A DNA stretch of 64,000 nucleotides from Nymphaea colorata (lineage: Eukaryota > Streptophyta > Magnoliopsida > Nymphaeales > Nymphaeaceae): the NCBI RefSeq assembly GCF_008831285.2, contig NC_045138.2:11422571-11486570 (forward strand), given 5' to 3'. Within the stretch, counting starts at the first letter, position 1. Each line of letters opens with the position of its first letter. The notes under the pieces are model-generated. The model searched no databases. It saw nothing but the letters and a program-made list of their open reading frames with translations, and was not told the origin of the DNA. A program made the translations under genes and the position numbers. This document shows positions 48,190 to 59,503 of the stretch, one piece after another.

Positions 48190-48853
48190 CGTGAAGTTCC
48201 GGCGTTACTGGTTTGTCTTTTGCCCGTGTTGGAGGAGGATTCGCCCGACACTATTCATCGTGGCACTGTTCATTGACTCGCCCAAGCACTGTTCATCGTC
48301 TCGCCCGGCACTGTTCATCGCCCGTGCCCGACGCTCGTGCCCGAGCTTCGCCCGTCGCACCAGCCGCCGCCTCCGCCCAGCGACGCCCTGATTAGTGCCG
48401 CTCAGGTTCCCGCCGCCTCCGCCTAGCGACGACCGGCCCAGCGACGCCCTGATCAGCGCCGCTCAGGTTCCGGCCGCCTCCGCCCAGCGACGACCTGCCC
48501 AGCGGCGTTCCTCTCTTCCGCTTTCTGTCACCCGATGCATCGCCCAGCGCCGCCCGTTTTTCGGCGATCTAGCGCCGCTCTGCCTCTTCCTCCGCCTATT
48601 CCGGCGGTCTGTCTCCGCCTGGTCTGACGACCCGCCCAGCGCCGCTCTCTCGTTTTTTTTCTGGCGCCGCCCTCTTGTTGTCTCTACTGCCGGTGAGGTT
48701 TCGGCGTTCTCCGTTTTTTGTCCGTTGCCTGCTCTCTGCCTATTTTTGTGTTGTATTGTGCTGCTGCTTCCTGCCTCCCTCGTTGTCGAGCCTTGCTCCC
48801 TGCTGCCCTTGCTGCCGACCGGACTTCACCCGTTGCTAGACTGGTCTGTGATT
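48190..48853 (+). other. GC-rich copia leader with internal repeats
   Basis: The 5' leader between primer site and gag. ACTGTTCATCG.CTCGCCC words repeat at 48250-48330, and a 61-bp tandem pair starts at 48378 and 48439 (CAGCGACGCCCTGAT). The whole is much richer in GC than the genome around it. An open frame runs through it into gag, but its Pro/Arg/Ser-rich content looks composition-driven. Confidence 0.7.
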
Positions 48854-51800
48854 ATGGCAGCTTCTTCCTCGTCAACCGTCAACACAAATCAAACTGAAAT
48901 CGGGGCTTTTAGAACTGAGAATGTTCCCATGCAGGTCATCACTCTTCGCCTTACAAAGGAGAACTATTTCTCGTGGTCGCCTGCTATGACTATGGGGATT
49001 GCTGGCCGTGGTCAGATGGCCTATATCGATGGGAGCAACCCCGAACCAGCAAGAACAAGTGATGTGTGGCATACTTGGTTTCTTGAGGATAATCAAGTGA
49101 AAACTTGGATTGTCAATTCCGTTTCCGCCGATATTCAGCCCCTTATCCTTCGGAAGAAGACTGCTAGAGACATGTGGGTGGTCCTAGAGCAAATGTATGG
49201 CCAAAAGAAAACGGCAATTCGTACTTACCAAGTAATGTCTATGGCATTCGACAAGGGAACTCTTCTGTTGCAGAGTACTATGGGGCTTTGAAAGCCAAGT
49301 GGGAAGAGCTTGACTATCATTCTGATATTCCTTGGCATTGTCCCAATGATCAGGTACTTTATGTTGCTCATGAATGGGAAAACAGGGTGTTCCTCTTTTT
49401 AGCAGGTTTAAATGATGAATTTGAAGGTGTTAGAAGCCAGATTCTGAATTCAGGGGAGGTGTCTAGTATTGGAGATGTGTACTCCTGTGTTGAAGCAGAA
49501 GAACAGAGACGGCTTGTTACAAAGGAAGGGAAGAGGGAACTTGTACCCTATCACGAGAGATCCGCTCTCGTGAGTCGTGGTCCTGGCGGCCCGTCTAGAT
49601 CCCTTCGCCGGTGCACTCACTGCAAGAAGACAGGTCACACCGTGGATTATTGTTGGGATCTTCATCCAAAGAAGAAGGGAAACAAAGGGAGGTCTTCTAT
49701 TGGGAGGACGCCTGTGTCTGAGGTGCAAGCATCCAGTGGAGAAAAAGTCTCCATTTCTGCTGACCAACTTCGTGAACTAAGGGCTTATTTGGGCAGGATC
49801 GATGTCAACAAGATTGAGACCTCAGAGGAAACTACAGCTAATCATGCTCTTGCAGTTATTGACAATCAAGGTAACTCTTCTGTGGGGGAATGGATTGTCG
49901 ATAGTGGTGCTACTCATCACATGACAGGTAATCCAAAATTGTTTCATGAGTATAAGTTGTCCTCGGGAAAGGAACGTGTTTCTCTTGCAGATGGTTCCTC
50001 TACCTGTGTGGCAGGCGAAGGCACTCTGTCCTTGTTGGACAAATTTCATGTGCAGGGCGCTTTACATGTTCCCCAGTTTCCTTTAAATCTCTTGTCAGTC
50101 AGTAGACTTACTAAAGAATTGAATTGTGAACTTATATTCTCTGCCGATCGCTATGTTTTGCAGGACTTGGTGACAGGGAAGAGGATTGGGATTGGTTTAG
50201 CTTCTGATGGATTATATCGTCTTCCCATACGTGTGGCTACTGCTCTGTTGATAGTGATCCGCAAGACAGATAAGAGAAGAGAAAATTGTCTTCAGTCTTT
50301 TATGTACTGGCATGAACGTTTTGGGCATTTACCTTTTGGGATTTTGAAACATTTGTTTCCAGACTTGTGTTCCTCCTTTGATTTGTCTTCCATTTCTTGT
50401 GATGTTTGTCAGTTTACCAAACATGTGAGGGCTTCGTACCCTCTTTCTTCTAGTTGTGTTAATGAAGCTTTTTCCCTGATTCACTCTGATGTATGGGGAC
50501 CTTCGGGAATTCATACTCGTCAAAGTTTCCAGTATTTTATCACTTTCATTGATGATTTCTCTCGTGCTACATTTGTGTACTTGTTAAAAGACCGCAGTGA
50601 GGTTCCTCGTATCGTCGAGACATTCATTCTTCTTGTGCATACCCAATATGGTGCGAATGTTAAAACTTTCAGGTCCGATAATGCCCGTGAATACATGTGT
50701 CAGCCTGTTGAGGAGTTTCTTAGACAACGGGGGATTGTTCATGAGACATCTTGTAGTTACACCCCCCCTCAAAATGAGGTAGCTGAAAGGAAAAATCGTC
50801 AACTTCTTAATGTCACCAGGGCTCTTTTGTTTCAGAGAAATCTTCCTAAACACTATTGGGGTGATGCAGTTCTTACTAGTGCCTATCTTATTAACCGCAT
50901 GCCTAGTCGTGTTTTGAATGGTAGGACTCCCCACTCGTTGCTTCCTGGCAGTCGTCCACCATTTCCTCTTCCTCCTCGTGTTTTTGGTTGTGTATGTTTT
51001 ATCCATGATCACAGTCCAAATGTCAAAAAACTTGATCCTAGGTCTATCAAAGGTGTCTTTGTTGGATACTCTCCTACGCAAAAAGGATACAAATGTATTG
51101 ATCCTATTACTAGTCGAGTTTATGTTACGAGAGATATTACCTTCTTGGAACATGCATCTTACTTTGGTGAGAATCCTCTTCAGGGGGAGCAGTCTATGGG
51201 CAGGGAAGAGTATTCTCAGAGACAGGAACTTCAGTTTATAGATTTTTTGGACTACAAGAAAGCAGAATCACTTACTACTGTTGATGTGCCTGAGAAGGAG
51301 GAAAGGTGTGACACTAGCATTGAGAAGGAAGGCCCTCAGTTGTTTGGACAGTTCTACTCTAGACGTGGTACTCGGACAGAGATGATGACATGTGATGCTA
51401 GATCTACTTCCAATCCCAATGCCACTCCTTCCCTGGATGAACCAAGTCCTACCGTGGAGACCATGGAGACTCATGATGAGGTTGAAAAGAAGAATGAAGA
51501 TCTTCCCATTGCCATGAGAAAGGGTGTCAGGTCATGTACTCAACACCCCTTGGTAATTTTGTTTCTTATTCCAGACTTGAAAAAGATTACAAGTGTTTTG
51601 TTTCTACTCTTTCTTTGGCTGTGATTCCCATGACTATTGCTGAAGCTCAAAGTGACTCCAAGTGGGCTGATGCAATGAAAGAAGAAATAGATGCCCTGAG
51701 AAGAAATTTGACATGAAAAGTGGTGAAGATTCCTGAAGCCGCTCACTTAGTTGGATCCAAATGGGTGTATACCATCAAGTACAAACCAGATGGGAGTGTT

Positions 51801-53171
51801 GAAAGATATAAAGCTCGACTTGTGGCCAAGGGATTTAGCCAGAAATATGGAATTGATTACTTGGAAACCTTTGCTCCTGTTGCGAAAATGAAGACTGTGA
51901 GGGTGGTTATATCCCTAGCTGTGATGAAGGAGTGGAAGATGTATCAACTGGATGTTAAGAATGCATTCCTCAATGGTGACCTCAAAGAAGAAGTATATAT
52001 GCATATGCCTCCAGGATATGAAGAACCAGAAAAATGTTGTAAGCTGAAAAAGGCCTTATATGGCCTTAAGCAATCGCCCAGAGCGTGGTTCGAACGACTG
52101 AGAAGAGTGATGATACGTCATGGATACAAACAAGGAAATGGAGATCACACTCTATTTGTGAAGAAGAAGGAGAGCATGGTTACTCTCCTGCTAGTCTACG
52201 TTGATGACATGATTGTCATAGGAGATGATGAGGAGGAGATTATCAAGCTAAAAGAGTTACTGGCTACAGAATTCGATCTCAAAGATCTTGGCAAGCTAAG
52301 GTATTTTCTTGGTATGGAGGTTGCTAGGTCTAGTACTGGTCTTGTACTAAACCAAAAGAAATACACATTAGATCTGCTGGAAGAAACTGGTAAATTGGGA
52401 TGTAGACCTACTCCTACCCCATTTGACACTGGGCACAAGTTGATTCTTAGAGATGGAGAGCCTCTCTGTGAAGAAGACAAGGGAAGATATCAACGTCTGG
52501 TTGGGAAGCTGATTTATCTTACCCTCACGAGACCTGATATCACCTTTGCGGTGAATGTTTTGAGCCAATTCATGCATGCACCAACTGATGCACATCTGAA
52601 GGCTGTGGACAGAGTGCTATGCTACCTGAAGAAAAATCCTGGCAAGGGAATCCTGTATGTGAAACAAGAGACTGTGGAAATCGATGGCTATTCTGATGCG
52701 GATTGGGCAGGTTGTGGTGATACCAGACGATCTACTACAGGGTACTGTGTCTACTTGGGAGGAAACCTTGTTGTATGGAGGAGCAAGAGACAGGATGTTT
52801 GCTCTAGATCCAGTGCAGAGGCAGAATATAGGGCAGTTGCTATGGGAGTGTCAGAGTTACTATGGTTGAAGATATTGTTGACTGACATTGGAATAGAGAT
52901 TGAAGGACCTATGAAGATGTACTGTGATAACAAGTCTGCAATCAACTTAGCCAACAATCTTGTTCTTCACGACAGAACAAAACATGTTGAAATTGATCGT
53001 CACTTCATTCGGAAAAGAATTGATGCGAAAGAGTTGATCTTACCTTACATGAAGTCTGAAGACCAAACTGCTGATGTTCTAACGAAAGCTCTTCCTTCAG
53101 CTTCATTTGAGAGGAATGTATCCAAGTTGGGCATGTTTGATATGTATGCCCAACTTGAGGGGGAGTGTTGA
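48854..53171 (+). pseudogene. Copia gag-pol polyprotein, broken frames
   Basis: Gag probably starts at ATG 48854 (MAASSSSTVNTNQ) and contains LRLTKENYFSWSPAM. A frameshift near 49250-49262 moves the reading to the frame of YYGALKAKWEELDYH. Domains follow in order: zinc knuckle CTHCKKTGHTVDYC (about 49614-49655); protease WIVDSGATHHMTG; integrase with YWHERFGH, CDVCQF, HSDVWGP, RSDNARE and VAERKN; a second frameshift near 51535-51555; an in-frame TGA at 51714 where Trp is expected; reverse transcriptase with YVDDM (52197); and RNase H with DADWAG and YCDNKSA. The stop at 53169-53171 lies inside the 3' LTR. Before the integrase Glu, QNEVAERKN has Glu where Gly is usual. Protein order protease-integrase-RT-RNase H defines Ty1/copia. 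These breaks should prevent autonomous activity. Confidence 0.93.
53157..53165 (+). other. Copia polypurine tract
   Basis: GAGGGGGAG ends directly at the start of the 3' LTR. Confidence 0.85.
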
Positions 53172-53412
53172 TAGATTGTATGTTTCGGGTCTGGATCCAT
53201 ACCCGACCCGCCTTGTAGCCCGTTTTGGGCACTACTTAAGTCATGTAACCCTAATCCTTATGAGTTAATGATAATCTAAGGAGAGAGAAAGTCTGGCTGC
53301 TAGTGGGCACCAACTCCTCCTCATTCGTGGTTTTTTCTCCCTCGTGTTGAGGGTTTTTCCACGTTACATCGTGATCGTTGTTTCTCTTCCTCTTCTTGTT
53401 CGTATTTCTATA
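53166..53412 (+). repeat. 3' LTR of the copia element (247 bp)
   Basis: Near copy of the 5' LTR. Its last two bases are TA instead of CA, a change in the conserved terminus recognised by the integrase. Other differences are three clustered changes (CTGGATCC versus CCAGATTC), one G/A and one missing T. Confidence 0.97.
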
Positions 53413-55487
53413 ATCACTTTCAAATCTCTAGTGCTCTTTGAAATCTCATTTTCATTTTAAATACATAAAAAGTGATCCAGATCTATAACCAAGGGCAAAA
53501 ATAGACATTTCTTTTTGAATCTCTTACCCATGCCCCAGGGCAAAACACTATTTCATCTTCTATCACATATGAGATGCATTTTCTATAACATTTTCTAGAC
53601 TCAGATATGTTTTCTACAATTTTCTTTAGATTTGGATCATGATCTAAATAACAAAACCATGTCCCAATTCAAAGTCCAAACGCATAAGTGTGCATATAGA
53701 GAAAAATGTTGTGCTTGATTCATTCATTATGCCAGATGTCAATCCTGTATAAATGCCCATGATTGCAAAAATTTGTAGTGAGCATGTTGGTTTAGATGCA
53801 ATCACAATCTATGTTTATGTGACTCCAATGCAAACATTTTTTTTTTATTTCAAGAACTCGTAGAATGCAAGATTTTAAAGCTTTAACCAATGATTTGTTT
53901 GGGAGGAGGACCTCTCCAAAGTTTAGTCTTGTATCTAAAGTTGAAGAGAAATCTCCCACCACCCCTTGGCCATTACGTATACCCCATGAGGGTGGGAGTT
54001 TCTAAACACACAAAAATTCCAAGATATGCTAGCACAAAAGTTGGGAAATTTCAAGCAAATGCTTTTAGAAATCTATACATTGGTGAAAAATGCTTTCTGA
54101 CCTAAAACTTTTGTCTGTTTAGGTCCTAGTCTAAGTTAGGTTTTTGGTGGTGTTCCCCTTAGAGTCAAGCCAGACTTCCAATGCCTAGTCTATGGGAACA
54201 GGTAGTGCTCTACAGAGGGGTGCAGGTCAGGAGATCATCATTTCAAGTAATTCCTTGTTTTTCTTTCTTTCTTTTATTATTTGCAATTTAGTTCTCTCTT
54301 TTCTTAGTTTTTTATAAGTATGCTTAGTTTTTTTTTTCTGCTTTTGCATGCTTACTTTAGTTTATTTTTACTTTAGTTATTAGATTTGTTTAAAGCATTC
54401 TTTAGTATAGTGTAATTTCTTTCTCCATGCTTAGCTTAGTGTATTTCTGCTTGAGCTTTTATATTTGTTTAAAGAATACCTTAGTTTAGTTTAATTCCTC
54501 TTTGCATGTTTACAATAGTTTATTTCAGTGTTTTTTTCGGTTAGATTTTAAATTCTTGCAAGTTAGGTAGGCATGAAGATCACTATGTCTCCTTATTCCC
54601 TTTTCTCTTTGCTTGATTATAAGTTTAATTCAAATTTCATTTTCAAGCTCTATACATGCATTGATCATATAGTTTCTCATTTTAGTTAAATCATGTATTG
54701 TTTAGATTCAGGATCACACATATTTGATTTTAAAACTATGAACATGCACATATCAGTTAGAAAGTGTTAAGAATTATGATAGTAATGTGCTTTTGATGGT
54801 AGTTTGGGCATATAAAACCCTAATTCAAGTGAAATTTTAATTGAACACAAAAATCATAGAGTAGATGATTTTCTAAAACTGAACCCCTTTTTCAAAAAAG
54901 TTCTCCAAAACCCATAGGTCCACACATGATTAAGACTTACCCTAGAACCCACCCATGTTTTAAGTCTTCTGGCGCCTAGCTGAGACTGGCTCAAGAACCC
55001 ACTATGTGGAATCAAAATTTTAGACTTAATTCCCCAAGCCAACCCTGGTTAAGTTTCTGTTAATGCCTAAAACTAAGACTTGACATTGAGTCTACTGCCA
55101 TAAACCAAACATTGGCTTAGAATAAAACCCAGTCATGTTAATTTCACCATGACTTAGACCTTAGTCAAGTTAACTTTATCTTGACCAACCTAAAACCATA
55201 ATCTGGTTAGCTCATTCTAAAGCCCTAAGGTCTAGCAAACTATAAATCTAAATTCAAATCAGAATTGTGTGCAATAGATTTTAGATCTCAGAAAAAGTTG
55301 ATATTAGATTTTAAAATTTGGGGGTTGGATCTTGTTAAAATTGGATTGGATCCTAACTAAAATATTGAAACTAGACAAAGTCTATGATTTGGAACTTGAC
55401 AATGACATTGGTTAATATAACTTTGATCTCAATTCTAATAGTTTCAAATTTAGATAATAGAACCTTTAGATTTCAAATCCAAACGAT
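53413..55487. other. Intergenic, continuation of pre-insertion repeat
   Basis: Begins with the right copy of the copia target duplication. The next 150 bp complete the interrupted tandem repeat unit. The rest is AT-rich with no recognisable gene. The open frame at 53890-54105 matches nothing known to me. Confidence 0.5.
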
Positions 55488-55585
55488 GAATATTTGAATC
55501 TTTAATAAGAAATATTTGGATCTTAAGTATGGATTTGAATATTTGAATCTTTAATAAGAAATATTTGGATCTTAAGTATGGATTT
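55488..55585. repeat. 49-bp exact tandem duplication
   Basis: Two identical adjacent 49-bp copies start at 55488 and 55537 with GAATATTTGAATCTTTAATA. The second runs into an open frame that starts at 55565. Confidence 0.95.
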
Positions 55586-55975
55586 ATAACTATGGGTCAA
55601 GCTAGTAACATGTGCAGTAGCATGTTTCTTGATAAAGATTGTGATATAGTCCCCAACACACATATGACCCAACCAGTCGACTTTGAAATTCAATTTGACA
55701 ACAATCAATCATTCACTCAAATTTTGAATGATGAATCTCCTTTACCATCACCCACACCTCAGAGACAACAACCACATGATTCGTGCACATCAAATGGTAG
55801 AAACAACCAGTTGTCCTCCAAAAAACCAATAAATTATGTAGTCTATAAAGACTATTCTAATGTGTTGCACAACACTACTGAGAATGTCCAAAATTGGTGT
55901 CAAGCAGCTAGATGTATTCAATATGACAAGGTTGCTGACATACTTCATGGGCTGTGTGTATCTAGAAAGATATAG
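55565..55975 (+). CDS. Hypothetical ORF beside Harbinger remnant
   Basis: Open frame of 136 codons, low-complexity and hydrophilic (QILNDESPLPSPTPQRQQPH). I do not recognise a family. It lies about 240 bp before a decayed PIF/Harbinger transposase on the same strand. PIF/Harbinger elements normally carry a second gene for a Myb-like DNA-binding protein, so this could be a remnant of that partner, but no Trp-repeat Myb motif is evident. The start overlaps the second copy of the 49-bp duplication. It may be chance. Confidence 0.2.
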   Translation: MDLKYGFITMGQASNMCSSMFLDKDCDIVPNTHMTQPVDFEIQFDNNQSFTQILNDESPLPSPTPQRQQPHDSCTSNGRNNQLSSKKPINYVVYKDYSNVLHNTTENVQNWCQAARCIQYDKVADILHGLCVSRKI

Positions 55976-56216
55976 TGAATCATTTATGAATCAAACAATA
56001 ATCATGTGTGCTATACATATGAATGTGTTCCTTTTCATTTTAAGATACATATGTCATGCTTTTTCTGTATGGTCTTGTTATCATTATTCACTAGTTTGCA
56101 TTGAATGTGTTTATTTCATAGTTGTTAGTGGAATGCCAATTGTCTTACTATATTACAATTGCATGTGAATGCCATTAACTTTTGTATCATGTAGTGTCCT
56201 AGCCATGTCTACAAAG

Positions 56217-57500
56217 GAGTGAAAGGAGGAAAAAATAATTATTCAAATGATAAAATGTATCAGTTTTTCTTGTAAAACAACTACAATGACATAAGCAAAT
56301 TGTGTATCCATATAGATACACTGGATCTAAATTTGTTAATCACACCATCAATAGTCATCCAAGGAATTATTTGGACTACTACGGATGGACCAATGAACAT
56401 TTGTCAAATTATGTGGTGCCTTGAAACAATGACATTTATTGGATGATTCTCGTGACATAAATGTAGAAGAACAAATAACCATGTTTATTTTAACCATTGA
56501 ACATAATGAGCATAACCATGTATTTCAAAATACATTTCAACATTTATGGTAAATGATTAGCAAGTATGCTAGATGTGTCTTCCATGCAATTCGTCGATTG
56601 GGAAAAGAATACATTTAACGGCTAAACAAAGACATTCCACAACAAATTCGAGGCACTAATAGTTTTTATCCATACTTTCATTGAACATACATTTGTCAAC
56701 AATTTATAATTGCTATATGTTGCACATCTCGTTTCTTTCAAATACACATAGAACTGTTTAGATGCAATTGATGACACACATATACTAATGTGGGTACCAT
56801 CAACAGAGAAAACATGATATCAAGATAGAAATCGATTTCTTTCATAGACTGTAATGGGTGTAGTTGGATTTGACATGTAATTCCACTATATACTGACTTA
56901 ATGAGAATAAAGTACAAGTGATTCAATGCTACTGTATAGGGCACTTGATCACTCGACAGAACCCTTCGTCATACTTAGAGGTGAAATAAATTTGTTTTTG
57001 CATGACTATTTATTATGTACATAAAACTGCATTTTAACAATCACATGTATTGATAATGTATTTATATTATGTGGAAAAATATTATCTTACCTGTGGTGGT
57101 TGTCGAAATATTTTCAGCCTATTATCTCCTTACGTCTTCGTTATCATGTACATGAATTTAACCTACTATGGGTTCCATAGTATTAACTCCAAAGGAACTA
57201 CTTAATCATCAACATTCATGCTTTTCATGTTAACTGAAAGCATGTTTGTAATGTTGAAAGGATGTTTCCCTTTAAAATGTCAAGCATAATATCCATCCGT
57301 AAACAAGTTAAGATTGTACTAGCGACTTGTATCATGTTAGAACACAATCCTAATGATGAGCATTTTGATGTTGATGAGGGTCCATCACATGAGATGACAT
57401 CATTGAAGTTGTAATGCAAACAACTCAATAAGGATGGAATAATGAGTTGCACACATCTATGACAATTCAAATGTGCAATGGTTATAAAAATAGTAAGTGT
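56217..57500 (+). pseudogene. PIF/Harbinger transposase, heavily decayed
   Basis: Conceptual translation in shifting frames gives the landmarks of a PIF/Harbinger (DDE_Tnp_4) transposase in order. About 56410-56620: LCGALKQ, DINVEEQITMFILTIEHN and FHAIRRLGKEYI. About 56745-56890: NCLDAIDDTHILMWVP, YQDRNRFLS, TVMGVVGFDM (DDE core; the family has AIDGTHI). About 57220-57270: LTESMFVMLKGCFPLK, where the family has IERTFGVLKKRFPIL. Many stops and frameshifts separate them. The enzyme would cut and move DNA; this copy cannot. I did not find its terminal repeats. Confidence 0.7.
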
Positions 57501-59424
57501 ATTCCATTGACTACTTAATATATTGTTATGTGTAGGTTGCATTGTATTGTGTTGACTCTACTTGCAAAATTATTTTTCATTATCATGGTATGGACCCCCA
57601 TTCTTTTTTTGTAGGGTGTGGAAGATGAAGGCCCAATAAAAGTCATATATTGTGTTTGAAGGCAGGTCACTGAGTGTTTACCATATTGGGAGCATTGTTG
57701 CAAGTACATACCATTATAAGGGTTCAATCTACAAGTTTTTCCCTGCTTTTGAGGCAGCAGACACAATTGAAAGTTAGCTTAAACAAGAAGAAGAATGAAG
57801 AGAAGAGTGAATTGCAGAAGAACTTCAAACAAAAAATAGTCCAAACTGTGTTTATGGTTATGTTGTAGTCCATTTGCCTTTTTTTTTCCATCTTTGACTC
57901 AGCTTGTACATGATGAACTACTTATTTGCTGAACTGTACTGAGTTGTTGCACTGTTTTCTTTTGTGGAAACTGAATTACAGTCTCACTTTCATCCACTAT
58001 GAGTACCATTGACTTTATTTGGAGTAGAACTCTTTAAATATGGTTGGCCTATACATGGTGCGGCTGGTTACTCTTTAATCCATACATATTGTCTGATTTT
58101 ATATTTGCTTGATATCTTTTCAGTTTGAAGTTGAATTCTATTTTCATGCCTTACTTTCATGACTGTTTTCTATTTTTTCTCTATGTCCATATGTCAACCA
58201 GTTTTGCATACATATTGGTTCGTGTTTGAATCTCGTCAGCAGGTATCATACATATTTATTTCTATTCTGAGGCTTTAATCTTCATGCCAAATTCTAGCCT
58301 CTTATATCCGATAGCCTTCTTCATTCCAGTTATTCAAGTGTGGCATTTTCCGTACACCCATTTTTTTTTGTTCAACTATTGTTTCCCTTCACTTTCCACT
58401 CGATTCCTCTTATTCTTTTTTTTTAATATTATGGCCTATTCCATGAATTAAATATCATTGTTCTAATTGAATTAGATAATTAGTGCCAAGTGTGTTTTAT
58501 ACAAGCCACACCTTTACGCAACAGTTTTCAACAAGCTTTCGTTTTTAAAATTTTGGTCTCTAACATCTTTTTTAACGGTCCATATCTTTTATAATTTTCA
58601 ACAATCACTGGATAGAAATCTCCCACATTGAAATAAAGATAATCACACATGACTTGTCTCTGGAATGGGGATGTAAATCCCTCACCCTGAATGTCAAGAT
58701 TTTAATCCTAATGCTGCTGAAAGAGTGTTTGATGGTTGTGGAAAAATTCCATGATTTTTAGGAAAAAAGTGCATGCATCGAAACCAGCCCCCAGGAGGGA
58801 GTTGGAGAACTTTTTTAGAGAAAAAGGGAAGAAAAAATGGATGAGAAAAAAAAAAGATTATGGATGAAGGAAAATCCCTGGAACTCGTAAAGGCAAGAGA
58901 CACAAATAAAAGAAAGAAAAAGAAAAAAAAGTAAAAAGAAGCAATCAACGCTAGGGACCGACCGGGTTAGGAACTTTTTACGAAGAGGGCTCAATTAAGG
59001 TTTTAAAATTTTGACCGACACTAAAATATCATTTTTTAAAATTTTATATGAAACAAATGATTTTTAATTTATATATAACTTAAAAAGAAATTTTGAAGAA
59101 GGGTGTCAGGGTCATGCCTCCCTAATATTTTAGAAAATGAAATTTATGCACATATTTTTGAAAATTTTAATTTAATATTCAGGACATGTAGAAGTTCGGG
59201 GTCCACCCCTGCCATCGGAGTGAACGTTCGACCATCGATCATTGAATCCGCCGCCGACGTCGGGGAGACGGGCATCCAACCGCCATTCGAATGCGTTTTG
59301 GGCAGATGTGTGCATGAGTGGCCATGCAGCCTCATGCATAGGACCCACATAGATGAGGTAGGAAGAGAAAGACGAGGTCACCCAACGTTCGTTCAAAAAC
59401 AGAAGAGGGGATAACGAAGCTCAC
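57501..59424. other. Intergenic and upstream region of TypA
   Basis: No gene recognised. The stretch 58960-59215, with A/T homopolymer words followed by GGGGTCCACCCCTGCC, resembles an old transposon terminus and ends about 290 bp before the TypA start. The TypA promoter must lie here, but no confident TATA box was picked. Confidence 0.45.
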
Positions 59425-59463
59425 CTGCTGCTGCTGCTGCTGCTGCTGCCGCTGCCGCTGCCG
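59425..59463 (+). repeat. (CTG)8 and CTGCCG repeat, TypA 5' leader
   Basis: Eight CTG units followed by CCGCTGCCGCTGCCG, ending about 40 bp before the TypA ATG and so probably transcribed. On the minus strand it reads as polyalanine, an artefact. Confidence 0.9.
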
Positions 59464-59503
59464 ATTCCTCTCTCTTGTTCCCATCTTCATTGGGGGAGAG
59501 AGA

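Larger units (their letters stand above)
47930..53412 (+). mobile_element. Ty1/copia retrotransposon, structurally complete
   Basis: Element of 5,483 bp with two LTRs, primer site, gag-pol region and polypurine tract. The 5-bp target duplication ATCAC is perfect at 47925-47929 and 53413-53417. LTRs differ by five substitutions and one 1-bp indel over about 247 bp (roughly 2%), so insertion is fairly recent. The coding region is broken by two frameshifts and a stop, so the copy is not autonomous. Confidence 0.97.

Noticed and set aside
48143-48853. Pro/Arg-rich frames upstream of gag as an extra copia gene
   Set aside because: GC-rich leader with internal tandem duplications; the gag start at 48854 is better supported.
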